Shown here: positions 1 through 12,700 of the stretch, piece by piece | Position numbering within the stretch: position 1 is the first letter of the stretch | Layout: each line of letters opens with the position of its first letter | DNA from: Liolophura sinensis | Taxonomy: Eukaryota; Mollusca; Polyplacophora; Chitonida; Chitonidae | DNA: 64,000 bases | Direction: 5' to 3' | Assembly (NCBI RefSeq): GCF_032854445.1 | Contig: NC_088295.1 | Span: 622,501-686,500, forward strand | Notes under the pieces: model-generated | Database searches by the model: none | What the model was told of the DNA's origin: nothing | Seen by the model: the letters and a program-made list of their open reading frames with translations, nothing else | Program-made: the position numbers and the translations under genes

Positions 1-470
1 TTTAATAAATATGATGACACCCCAGCATTTTGAGTAATTGTAGACTTGTGATATCTAACACACTGACATGGCTGTATTTTTGTATATTTACCTTATCCTG
101 CTTAACCCAGAGGGGCTTATAGGTTTCTACTTTTGATGCAGTTACATGAATAGTTAGAATACAACCCTAATTGAGGGAAGTTTACAAGATGCCGGACTTC
201 ACCGCTTACATGTAACTATTTGCCAACAAGCATACTGTCGACCCTGCTCTACTTTTACTCACTCTGCTGTAATCTTTTGTAGTCGTATTAAAACTAAATA
301 TCGCAATTCTGGGTGCAGTTTACATGTAATCTGAGCGCCATTACACTCTACACATCTGCTTCACTGAACTCTGTTAGATTACATCGCTGCAATGTATCAC
401 GAGAAAGTACTTTTCGGTTCATCCCTTAAGACAAAATCTAATTATAGGCCTTACTTGCTCAAATATGAGA
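1..470. other. upstream DNA, nothing recognised
   Basis: AT-rich sequence before the first minisatellite. No exon, mobile element or RNA gene could be supported on either strand. Confidence 0.5.
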
Positions 471-1700
471 TGTCACATATGTCTATATCAGATCTTTTTA
501 CACACCTCAGACTGTACAAATGCCACATATGTCTACATCAGGTCTTTCTACACACCTCAGACTGTACAAATGCCACATATGTCTACATCAGGTCTTTCTA
601 TACACCTCAGACTGTACAAATGTCACATATGTCTACATCAGATCTTTCTACACACCTCAGACTGTACAAATGTCACATATGTCTACATCAGATCTTCTTA
701 CACACCTGGCAGTGTACAAATGTCACATATGTCTACATCAGATCTTTCTACACTCCTCAGATTGTGCAAATGTCACATATGTTTACATCAGATCTTTCTA
801 CACACCTCAGACTGTACAAATGCCACATATGTCTACATCAGGTCTTTTTACACACCTCAGACTGTACAAATGCCACATATGCCTACATCAGATCTTTCTA
901 CACACCTCAGACTGTACAAATGTCACATATGTCTACATCAGATCTTTCTACACACCTCAGACTGTACAAATGCCACATATGTCTACATCAGATCTTTCTA
1001 CACACCTCAGACTGTACAAATGCCACATATGCCTACATCAGATCTTTCTACACACCTCAGACTGTACAAATGTCACATATGTCTACATCAGATCTTTCTA
1101 CACACCTCAGACTGTACAAATGCCACATATGTCTACATCAGATCTTTCTACACACCTCAGACTGTACAAATGCCACATATGTCTACATCAGATCTTTCTA
1201 CACACCTCAGACTGTACAAATGTCACATATGTCTACATCAGATCTTTCTACACTCCTCAGACTGTACAAATGCCACATATGTCCACATCAGATCTTTCTA
1301 CACACCTGGCAGTGTACAAATGTCACATATGTCTACATCAGGCCTTTCTACACACCTCAGATTGTACAAATGTCACATATGTCTACATCAGATCTTTCTA
1401 CACACCTCAGACTGTACAAATGCCACATATGTCTACATCAGATCTTTCTACACACCTCAGACTGTACAAATGCCACATATGTCTACATCAGATCTTTCTA
1501 CACTCCTCAGACTGTACAAATGCCACATATGTCTACATCAGATCTTTCTACACACCTCAGACTGTACAAATGCCACATATGCCTACATCAGATCTTTCTA
1601 CACACCTCAGGCTGTACAAATGTCACATATGTCTACATCAGATCTTCCTACACACCTCAGACTGTACAAATGTCACATATGTCCACAACAGGTCTCCCTA
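471..1700. repeat. 50-bp minisatellite, about 24 copies
   Basis: A 50-bp unit is repeated head to tail with few differences. Each unit contains CACATATG, AGATCTTTCTACACACC and a CAGACTGTACAAA segment; variants carry CTGGCAGTG in place of CTCAGACTG. The unit has no stop codon in any + frame. Because 50 is not a multiple of three, all three + frames stay open for over 400 codons. The ORFs are therefore products of the repeat, with no sign of selection on one frame. Confidence 0.95.
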
Positions 1701-2523
1701 CTCTCAAAAAGCCAACGTGTACCGTTTTGTACTCATGTGTGTATATAGCTCGTGATGTAATACACACTTTGGTACACAGTAAAAGTGAATGTGCATGAAG
1801 ATTATTCATGCAAAGTACAATTCTTTTGTGGTACACATCTTGTGTATATTTTGTTCAGAATTGTTATTAGAGAGTACTCACCTCAAACTTGTCTAATCTT
1901 ACATATTCACATATCATTTTTTTTACATGACAGCGGCCAAGGGTTTCGCAAACGTAGGTATATGAGTGAGTTTCGAGAAGAGGAGAAGTTTTCAGGGTAT
2001 TTACGGTATCATGTATGGGGCGGGATAGATATTATTGATTTGAGCAGTCATCTCGTACGTTTGGCTTGCTGGACTGGCTTCAAAACACGCCGCTTTTTAA
2101 GGAATATGCTCGCTGACTTACCACAAGGATACATAATTGTTATTAGCAGAATAGGTTTTGTCACTGTGCTTATGAGGGACCTGTCTGTAGTGAAATACCG
2201 AGATCCCGAACAGATAAGACGTCCCGCCACCATTTTATTACACTAAGTCATACTATTTAGTGTGACGCTTGGACCGTGTAGGCCTACGCTGTGAGATTGG
2301 CTGTGAAAGGGACTGTGTCTATGGCAGCTGAAGGTTCGGTGTTACCAGTGAGAGGTTTGATCTGCCCTGCCCGGCGTGTCACACGTTGTGAAGAGAGAGA
2401 AGGTGACAGCCCTGGTCATCGGCAGATCGCCAGTGTGCACCTGCTATGCCATAGGTACGGCTACAGACCGGAATCCATCTGATTTTGTGCCGGTCTGTAA
2501 TATACCAGCTTAGCTGATCTCAG
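1701..2523. other. upstream region of calpain gene A, possible 5' noncoding exon
   Basis: A non-repetitive stretch between the minisatellite and the first coding exon of gene A. An ORF of 153 codons (1785-2246, +) shows no family resemblance I recognise and is not called. A splice acceptor (CTGATCTCAG) ends at 2523, six bases before the calpain ATG. The transcript therefore probably begins in a separate noncoding exon, perhaps inside this stretch. No TATA box or other promoter element could be assigned with confidence. Confidence 0.4.
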
Positions 2524-2675
2524 ACCAACATGTCTTACGCGGATATCAGAGCGGAACTTTTACGGCAGAAGAAGCTGTTTGTTGACCCGGACTTTCCGCC
2601 CACCTCAACTCCCTGTATGTCAATGGAGTGGTACCTGACAATAAACCGGCCAATGTACAGTGGAAGAGGCCCTGG
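2524..2675 (+). CDS. calpain A exon 1 (start codon, N-terminal anchor, one-base frameshift)
   Basis: The acceptor AG is at 2522-2523, the ATG at 2530 and the donor GT at 2676. It begins [11 protein letters not shown], reads [11 protein letters not shown], then changes frame and continues as [12 protein letters not shown] to VQWKRPW, the usual calpain anchor ending. The break lies near 2606-2610. One extra A in TCAACTCC would give S-N-S-L, matching N-N-S-I in the paralogue. I read it as a single-base deletion, probably a sequencing error. The exon ends in phase 0. Confidence 0.88.
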
Positions 2676-2713
2676 GTAAGTCAGCAAGGAGTGAAGGGGA
2701 GAAGTGTGTGTAT

Positions 2714-2744
<31 letters not shown>

Positions 2745-3680
2745 GTCGTTGTAGATTTTGGGGCTCCGGACTCACTCCTATGTTACAGTTGTAAGTATAT
2801 TTACTAAAGAAAAATGGCAAATGTGGAATTATTTCTAAAATGAGTGAAGGATAGAAATGCAAGTATAGGCCTAGATGCCAAACCATTGGTGAGGGAATTT
2901 TTTAGGAACCAGCCAAAAGGTACAGGAAATTTGTGCCTAAACTGAGCTTAGTGTATCGGCGTTCACTATGTTACCGAATGTAACTTCGCGTCGGACGGCT
3001 TGTGTTTCATCATAGGCTTTTTATAACCAATACAAACAATACTGCTCACGTGAACGAGGCCAGGTATCATTAAATCGCCCGACGTAGTTCACAAGCACGT
3101 GTCCCCTCCCAGGCATCAGTTCATTGTTACAGAATATTGAGCATGTTTAGTGGTTTACGGAAAATAGTTTACTCCAGAAGACTAACGCCTGACTTGGTTT
3201 TTACCGACTGCGTGTATCTGAGCGCTGAGCGCTGAAGCGTATAGCTGAAGTCTGGTCAAGTCCCGCTAAGGCTGGACACAGCCGATAATAACAATGCCCG
3301 AGATAATGTGATCGGTTATCGTAAACTGATCACATTGTGTAGTAAATGTTATCCCCACTCATTGTGCCTTAAGGCAAGCGTTGGATACAACTGAACACCC
3401 ACCGCCAAATACGTGTATACCCGCCCACAGAGGAGTGGGCACCTGAGCACCTGTCATTCAGGCTCCTATCATCCGGGCAACTCTCACCCTGGAACGTGTC
3501 ATCCTGGCACATCCGGGTACCTGTCATCCGGGCACCTGTCCGGATCAACTTCTCATCAACTCCTACACAGTTTGCCAGTCCGGAATGTTTCGTTCCTGGG
3601 TTTCCCTCTGTCTGTTCCCTCTATAAGTGAAATATTCTTAAGTACGACATAAAACACCAGTCAAATAAATAAATAAATAA

Positions 3681-3739
<59 letters not shown>

Positions 3740-6700
3740 CTTTCTTTTTGTCCGTTAAAGACCCCATTGAGATTTCAGATGTGTGGGTTCTTAGATTTCA
3801 GGTATTGAAACCTCCGTCAGACTGAGATGTTTATCTGGATGTTTTTGCCTCTTTAGGCTATATTTCTGTACAAATTATGATTTCAGTTGCAAAGCGGCAA
3901 TGTTGTGTTTTGCGGTAAAAGGAACAAGGAACATTGACAGAGCTTCCATGCAAAAATGAAGAGATTGTTTATCACTGTACTTTAACTGATATTCTTAAAA
4001 ATAATCTTTGCTTTGCAGGATTTGGTGAAGACTCCTAAATTCATCGTGGGAAGCGCTTCCCGGTTTGACCTTGATCAGGGTCAGCTCGGTGAGTGAATGA
4101 TCAAAATCCTGTCAAATCATAATGTATATGTATGGCCTAAAGTGTGATTACTGCTTCTATAATAAGTGTTGGGAGTGTTGTATATTTGATCACTGAAGGT
4201 GCGAGTTGAATTAGAAAAGAGATTATAATAAAGGTACCACTGGCCACGAGTTTGTACGCAGACATGCTGATAATGGTCACCTGTGAGTGAAGACGCCTTT
4301 GGTATTAACACTGGCACGTGCTAATGTCATTGAATGCAATTGATATGTGACTAACTGAAGGCAATAAGAAAGACCTATTCAACAAACAGAAGGTCTTCAT
4401 TTGCATTTAATATAATATGTATGTATTCCTTAAACAATTTGAAACCCTTCACTCTTTATTGCCCTTTCTTTCCTGATTCACAAGTGTAACACCCTTCTCA
4501 TTGCATATGACTGCGCGTTGGATGTTTTGTTTCATAAATGTGTGATGTACAATCATAGCTTTTAGCTCAAATATGCTAAGGCTAAAATATTGTCAGCCTG
4601 GCAGTTTATTACGTCCATGTTGCTTTGGTGTGGGAGGTTTTCTCTCCATGATATTCCCCATGGTAATTAGACGTAGCTTGTGACACCCTCATCAAAGATT
4701 TGCATGAAACTCATCATCCAAACAAGAACTTTCGGCGTCGATAACATAGCCAGACATGTTTTTAAATACTCCTGCTCATTATAGCGGGACATATTTCCAA
4801 ATACTCACCTAAGGCGTCAGACATATTTCGAAATCATACTTTCGAAAAAAACATATTTTTAAATGTCAATCTTCATATATATACAATGGTGGGGGGGAGG
4901 GTCCGTGGCTCAGTTGTTAGCCCGCTAGCGCAGCGTAATGACTTTCTCACCAATGCAGTCGCTGTGAGTTCAAGTCCACCTCATGCTGGCTGCCTCTCCA
5001 GCCATACGTGGAAAGGTCTGGCAGTTAGCTGCGGATGCTCTTGTGTTTCCCCCGGGCTCTGGCGGGCTTCCTGCCACTATAATGCTGGCCACCGTTGTTT
5101 AAGTGAAATATTCTTGAATACGGGGTAAAACACCAATCAAATAAATAAATAAAATCATATACGATAACCACACAAAAGTTTACCCTCATATATTAGTGGG
5201 GCCTAGTCCAAAACGTTTACCTGCATAACAGCAGGTCTTGGTTATTCAGGTCAGAATTCACACCTTCCTCTATAACATGCAAACCATGTTATGTCATGCA
5301 TTTACTGTTATGTTATGCGGCTTACTTGTCTTCGGTAAGCCGTCTCAGTGAAGTACCACTAGATAAAGGAGCGGTGGAAATCCGTCCTGCAACATGCACT
5401 CTAAGGATTCCTTCGTCGTCATATGACTGAAAAATTGTTAAGTACGACGTTAAACTCAAAGCACTCACTCTTTCACTCACACCTTTCTCTCCAACACGCA
5501 CACCATATTATGGTGGTCAGAATTCCTTCGTCTCTAACATACACACCACATTATATATTATGCTGGTCAGAATTCAGACGGGGGCCTCCGTGGCTCAGTC
5601 GGTTAGCGCGCTAGCGCAGCGTAGTGACCCAGAAGCCTCTCACCAATGCGGCCGCTGTGAGTTCAAGACCAGCTCATGCTGGCTTCCTCTCCGGCCGTAC
5701 GTGGGAAGGTCTGCCAGCAACCTGCGGATGGTCGTGGGTTTCCGCCGGGCTCTGCCCGGTTTCCACCCACCATAATGCTGGCCGCCGTCGTATAAGTGAA
5801 ATATTCTTGAGTACGGCGTAAAACACCAATCAAAAAAAAAAAAAAGAATTCAGACCTTCCTGTCTAATAAGGACGCCGTATTATGTTATACTGGTCAGAA
5901 TTCACACCTTCCTGTCTAATAAGGACGCCGTATTATGTTATGCAGGTCAGAATTCAAACCTTCCTCTCTAACAAGCACACAACATAGGTAGAAAACACAA
6001 CACGTTTTACAGCCTGCTCAAAACTTAAAGACTTAATTTAAAAGATAACACTACAGATATTCAGCTCATACATATTTCAATACCAAGCAGAAAATATGGC
6101 TACCACTGTTGAAATTAATTCCATGATGGATACCTTATATTCACTGTGTCTATGAATGTTTGTACTGATGTTTTTTATTAGACGGTGGTTCCTATAACGG
6201 CTTTATAATCCCTGCAGATTTAGGAACTGTACTCCGTGATTTAAAGTTGTGTTCTAATGGTGCATTTAATTTGCTTATTATGTTTAAGATTGTGTCTTGT
6301 ATCTGGTTGACAGAATCAAACTGAAAATGATACAATATGATACGGCCCACGATTTCGTTTGAAGAATAGAAAGGTGAAGACGTTTTGCTGTTTTGCCATT
6401 CATTAGCCATGTTAACCGGTGCTTTATCACATGAACGCTTGCCAACATGTCGGCTCGGTATTTTGTTTACTTGTAATGAGTGATCTACTCTACATTATCA
6501 GGCGACGCCTTGGAATCGTGTATAGCAGGGAAAATACACAAAAATATCCACTTACAGAGTTGTAAGTCGGGTATCCCCCGAACCGTCGCCAGTTGCATAA
6601 TTGGTATCCCCCAAACCGCCATCAGTTGTATATTGGGTATCCGCCGAAACGCCGTCAGTTGTTTCGTGGGTATACCACGACCCGTCGTCATTTGTATATT

Positions 6701-9700
6701 GAGTGGCCCCCGAACCTTCGTCAGTTGTGTATTGGATATCTCTATATACAATATAACTGCTGTCATTTGTACATTGGGTAGTCCCCGAACCGTTGTCCGT
6801 CGTATATTGGGTATCCCCCGAACCGTTGTAAGTTGTATATTGGGCATCAGTTGTACGTTGAGTACCCACGAACCGTTGTCTATTGTATGTTCAGTATCCC
6901 CGGATCCGTTGTCAGTCGTATATTGGGTATCCCCCGAACTGTCATTAGTTGTATATTGGGCTTCAGTTGTATGTCGATAACCCCGAAACGTCATCAGTTG
7001 TATATTGGGTATCACCCGAACCGTTGTCAGTTGTGTATTGGAAATACCTCTAACCGTGGTCAATTGTATGTTGGGTAGTCGCTGTATTCATTTGCGTCAA
7101 CTTACCACCAAGATATATGGCAGTTTATTGACGAGCACAGCACTGTCTCCTGTTCACAATGTAATAATCTGTCAGCGTGAAGGGTTCTAACATCAGTGAA
7201 ATGCCGCCTTGTGGAACATGTCGGGCTAAGATGTGTACTATAGACCCGAGGGTCACGTCCGCCTTAATGACGTCGTAAACCGAGACGCGTGCTCAGTGCT
7301 CTTACACAAGTGTCGATATGTGCCGGGTATTCTACCCACACACACAAGCTTGTTAACTTAACCTACATCTTTACTGATAGTTCACTGTCAGAATGGCAAA
7401 GGTTTTCACTGCTAAGCCTTCATGGGTACCTAAACGTAGCAAGAATAAAGTGTTATGTAGTAACATATTGACCTAAAACACTAACGGTATTGAAGAGAGA
7501 GACAGAGAGAGAGAGGAACACAGATACTAGCCAATATGTTTCTTCTTCAGGTAACTGCTGGTTCGTTGCCGGGGCTGCGACCCTTGCTGCTTCCCACCGG
7601 ATCCAGTTCTTCAGAGTAGTCCCACAGGACCAGCACTTTGACCAAGACTATGCGGGTGAGACATTATTCTTTGCCCTCTTCTGATTAGAACAATTACAAA
7701 CAAATGTTAATTATCGGCCTGTCATGCTTAGAACAGTTACAAAGAAAGCTTACTCATCAACCTGTAATGCTGCGAACAGCTACAAATAAAAGTTAATCAC
7801 CGGCGGATCATACTTTGAAAACTTATAAATAAAGGTTAACCTTACCTGTATGCTTATAAATAAAGGTTAATCTTACCTGTATGCTTATAAATAAAGGTTA
7901 ATCTTACCTGTGTGCTTATAAATAAAGGTTAATCTTACCTGTATGCTTATAAATAAAGGTTAATCTTACCTGTATGCTTATAAATGAAGGTTAATCTTAC
8001 CTGTATGCTTATAAATAAAGGTTAATCTTACCTGTATGCTTATAAATAAAGGTTAATCTTACATGCATGCTTATAAATAAAGGTTAATCTTACCTGCATG
8101 CTTCGAAATAAAGGTTAATCCCCGGCCTATGACATCAAGTGTCAGGAAAAATGTTTGCACTTTTGTACTACGCAAATCTTTCATTGGTAAGATAAAATTT
8201 CTCCTCATTATGCTAATTTAATTCAGATTTACGTTCATGACACATTAGCCTCATCACACATAAGCCTTATCGCAGATTAGGTTTATCTCACATTAGCCTC
8301 ATTACACATTAGCCTTGTCACGCACCAGCCTCATTACACATTAGTTTCATTGCACATTAACTATATCGCTCATTAGGCTCATAACACATTCGCCTTATCT
8401 CACATTAGCCTCATTGCTCATTAACCTCATCACACATTAGCCTCATCACACATTAGCTTCATCAAAAAATTAGCCTCATCACACATTAACCAATTCTAAT
8501 TTCATTTAGATTTACGTTGATTACACATTACCCTAATAACACATGAGCCTCATTGCACATTATCCTTTTCGCACATTAGCCTCATTTCATATTGGCCTCA
8601 TCGCTCATTAGCCTCATTACACATTAGTCTTATCTCACATTAGCCTCATTACACATTTGCCTCATCCAAAAATTAACCCCATCACACATTACCCTCATCA
8701 CACTTTACCCTCATCACACTTTAGACTCATCTCTCATTAGCCTTATCACATATTAGCCTCATTACACATTAGCTCCATTGCACATTAACCTTATCGCTCA
8801 TTATGATTATAACACAATGGTCTTATTTCTCATTAGCCTTATGACACATTAGCTTCATTGCACATTAACCTTATCGGTCATTATGCTCACTACACAATAA
8901 CCGAATCTCACATTAGCCTCATCACACATTAGCTTCATCACACATTAGCCTTATCTCACATTAGCCTCATCGCTCATTAACCTCATAACACATTAGTCTC
9001 CTCACGCATTAGCTTCATTGCACATTAACCTAATCACTCATTATCCCCATTACACACTAGCCACATTACACATTAACCTCTTCACACATTAGCCTCATAG
9101 CTCATGACCTTTATCACACATGAGTCCCATTACCCATTAGCTTTATTACACATTAGCTTCATCACACATTAGCCTTATTACACATTAGCTTCATCACTCA
9201 TCGGCCTCATTACACATTAGCCTCATCACATATTAACCTCATTACATATTAACCTCATTGCACACTGCCTCCTCACACACTGCCTCCTCAATTTACATGT
9301 CTGTGTTTGTGTTCTTTAAAGATGTAGGAGCTGGTACATTTCAGTTTGAAAGAGATGCATGGTTTTTATCACGCCGTGAAGGATTTGTCGTGTATAGGTC
9401 ACCATTGGCTTCTTTGTGGATTTGAACATTACCATTTTCAGGTATATTTCATTTCAACTTTTGGTGGTATGGCTCGTGGACAGAGGTTATCGTGGACGAC
9501 TTCCTGCCGTGTGATCAGTGGGGGTTACTCTACTGTCGGAACCGGGAAGAGCCGGCCGAATTCTGGTCAGCTCTCCTGGAGAAAGCCTATGCCAAGTAAG
9601 TCGTTGTGAACTATGCAGTCGATTTAGGAATACATATCCAATCGTTTACTCTCATCTATCAGTGTCTGTGTGTGTGTTTACAAATGTTCTGGTTCGTGAT

Positions 9701-12700
9701 CTACAGGCTGTACGGCAGTTACGAGGCCTTGGACGGCGGGAAGTTACAAGACTCCCTCGTGGATTTCACGGGAGGTATCTCTGAGGTCATATCTCTAGAG
9801 GACAAGACAACCATTCCAATGCGTCTGTACGACCTGATGGTGAAGACAAGCACCATGAATTCTATGTTAGGGGCAGCCATATACGTGAGTACATTTGCAT
9901 ACTATCAGGGTTAGAGTTCCAGTAGAGTACCTGTCTGATACACTGAACCAATCAATAACCATAAATACTAAACACTCCTTAAGACATCTCTGTTTTGTCG
10001 TGTGAAAATGTATGTAGAAAGCCGTATTAATTTGTGGTCTTAAGTTAGTATTGGTTATCTGTCAAAGTTTTTTTGCGGTTGATGGTCGTTCTGTTAACCA
10101 ATTAAAATAACTTTTGTGCCAAAACTCAGTAAACGATGGAGACTATTTACGTGGAACCTGGGTGGTATCATGTATTCGGAACTAGTTAATGGAATAAAAA
10201 CTCTCTCACACTATGACATAGACAAGTCCTAATCTTGTTGAGTGACCTGGGTGTTTGCTTCCTCACATGTGCATATTTTGTTCCCTAGTTTGTTTTGGAG
10301 AGCTCCACGTCGTATCTGGCTGTTGCTCTTCCTTCAGAATAAACAGTACTTCTTTATTACTACGAAAAGACAATATCACTAACTAAAATTTAAATCTGTG
10401 CTGTGTTTTTCTGTCAGTTACCACCGAATGCCACCTCTTCTCGTGAGGTACGGAAACCAAATGGACTATATATGGGACATGCCTACAGTATAACGGGATT
10501 TGCCACGGTAAGATTGTACTGTTGTTCAGATTTAATAAATGTTAACGGGGCATGTCTGCATGGGGTCCCAATATAATCAATGTTCACGGGGCATGTGTAT
10601 ATGTTGTCTCAATATAATGACTGTATACGGAAAAGGTCTAGAAGTGGTCGTAGTTTAATGACTGTGTACGGAACACGTCTACATGTGGTCCCAATATAAT
10701 GACTGTGTACGGAACACGTCTACATGTGGTCCCAATATAATGACTGTGTACGGAACACGTCTACATGTGGTCCTAATGTAATAAATGTTCAAGGAACATG
10801 TCTGCATGTAGTCCCAATATAATGGATGTGTATGGAACACGTCTACATGTCAAGACACTATGATGATTGTATACAGAACATGTCTATATGTGATACAAAT
10901 ATAGTAAATATTCACGGGGCATGTCTACAATGACAATACGGAACATTTCTACTTGTGGCCCCAGTATAATGAATCTGTATGGGACATGTCTACATGTGGT
11001 CCCAATATGATGACTGAATGCGGAACATGTCTACACTAGGTATTAGGAGATTTACTACGTTCATCCTACACCGTAATCCCTAAAACTTGTAAGTATTATA
11101 ATTTATCGTCGTAAATTATATATATCGTGGTAAACTGCATATGCCTTACAGCACATCCAGCGCTCTCTACGATGACTTTACATCTCTGCCACCACTAGAC
11201 AAGCTTGACCTTTGGATCCTGTGCGATGCAAGAAGGCTTCTTTGGACCTAGCCTTACCACTGGTGTCGTCGCGTGGAATTACTTAATCAGCATTTGTCAA
11301 TAAATTTTTTTCAGGTGTGGATTAGAATGATGTTCTGCATAATTTAGATACGGATATTGCGTGTGTATGAAGTGTTAATACAAATACGGTCGAGACAGGG
11401 TGTTTTTTTACATCACTTCCTGCCACATCAGCGTGACCGGGGTGCCCTCGGCGTTGTTTAAGATTTCTGTACAAACTCCGCTAGTCGTGACACATGCGCT
11501 GTAAGAGTTATGGGTAAATTGCTGACTGAAGTCGTTATCCGTGACGAGCTGCGACTGCTCACTGCGTTCTCGAGGGTGAGGGGAGGGACTGATGTTTCTC
11601 TTTGGTCTGTTGTTGACAACTTACTAAGTTCTCGTGGGTGGGGAGGGACTGACATGTGTCTATTTGGTCTATTGTCGATAACTCACTTCGTTCTCGTGGG
11701 TGAGGAGGGACTGTGGCTTGTCTATTTGGTCTGTTGTCGACTGTTCACTACGATCTCGTGGGCGGAGACAGACAGATGTGCTTTTTGGTCTGTTGTCGTC
11801 TGGTCACTAGGGTGGGGGGAGGGGGGACTGCTGTGCCTTTTTGGTCTGTTTTCGGCTGCTCACCAAGTTTGTTGTGGATGAGGAGGGACTTTGATATGCA
11901 TTTTTGATGTGTTGTAGATTTTGCATGGGCGGGAAGCCATCAAATTATTGAGACTGAGAAATCCCTGGGGCAAAGGCGAATGGAATGGTCCCTGGTCTGA
12001 CAGGTTAAAATGTTATTGCTAATGCTCGTCATTAACGTTTTCGCATTAGTCCCCATCAATGAGACCATGGCTGAATTGGGGAAAGTTGTGTATAAAATGC
12101 AGTAGATAAGATTTTTGCCTTCCATAGTTTCACAAAACTTAATCGAGGTGATCCAGTAAGGCCGTTGTGGTAAAGATGTTCACGTAAGCAATAAGGCCTA
12201 CATGTATTTAAGTGTTACCCGCTGTTGTTAATCCTGTCTTTGACTGTTACCTCCTGTTTTAACTGTCTTTAACTTTTACCCCCTGTTGTTAAGTCTGTCT
12301 TTAACTTTTACTCCCTGTTGCTTATACTGTTTGTAACTGTTACCCCCTGTTCTTATTGCTGTCTTTAACTGTTATCCATGTTATTAATTCTGTCTTTAAC
12401 TTTTACCCCGTGTTGTTAATACTGTCTTTAATTGTTAACCCCTGTTGCTAACAATGTCTTTAACTGTTACCTCCTGTTGTTAATACTGTCCTTAACTGTT
12501 ATCCTTGTTGTTATTACTGTCTTTAACTTTTACCCCCTGTTGTTAATACTGTCTTTAATTGTTAACCCATGTTGTTAACAATGTCTTTAACTGGTACCTT
12601 CCTGTTGTTGATACTGTTGTTAATACTGTCTTTAACTTTTACCCCTTGTTGTTATTACTGTCTTTAATTTTTACCCCCTGCTGTTAAAACTGTCTTTAAC

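Larger units (their letters stand above)
5228..5990. repeat. old ~52-bp repeat broken by two SINEs
   Basis: Copies of a unit containing GGTCAGAATTCACACCTTCC and a TATTATGTTATGC segment occur at about 5246, 5470-5580 and 5844-5990. They are separated by a SINE-2 fragment and a full SINE-1. The array must predate both insertions. Confidence 0.8.

Noticed and set aside
392-1798. ORFs of 411-468 codons
   Set aside because: They are the 50-bp minisatellite read in three frames; all frames are open, so none is favoured.
1785-2246. ORF of 153 codons upstream of calpain A
   Set aside because: It lies outside the main repeats but has no recognisable domain, no paralogue upstream of gene B and no splice support. 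It may be part of a 5' noncoding region.
4896-4970. tRNA gene
   Set aside because: The A and B boxes belong to the head of a SINE whose body and tail follow directly; the copy at 5580 has the same structure.
6485-7063. 192-codon minus-strand ORF of 11-residue repeats
   Set aside because: It comes from a 33-bp intronic minisatellite, and the opposite strand is equally open.
9312-9441. Possible extra calpain exon (contains AGTFQFE-like translation)
   Set aside because: Exon 4 at 9442 already supplies the AGIFHF segment in phase; this stretch has a stop and no donor in the right place.
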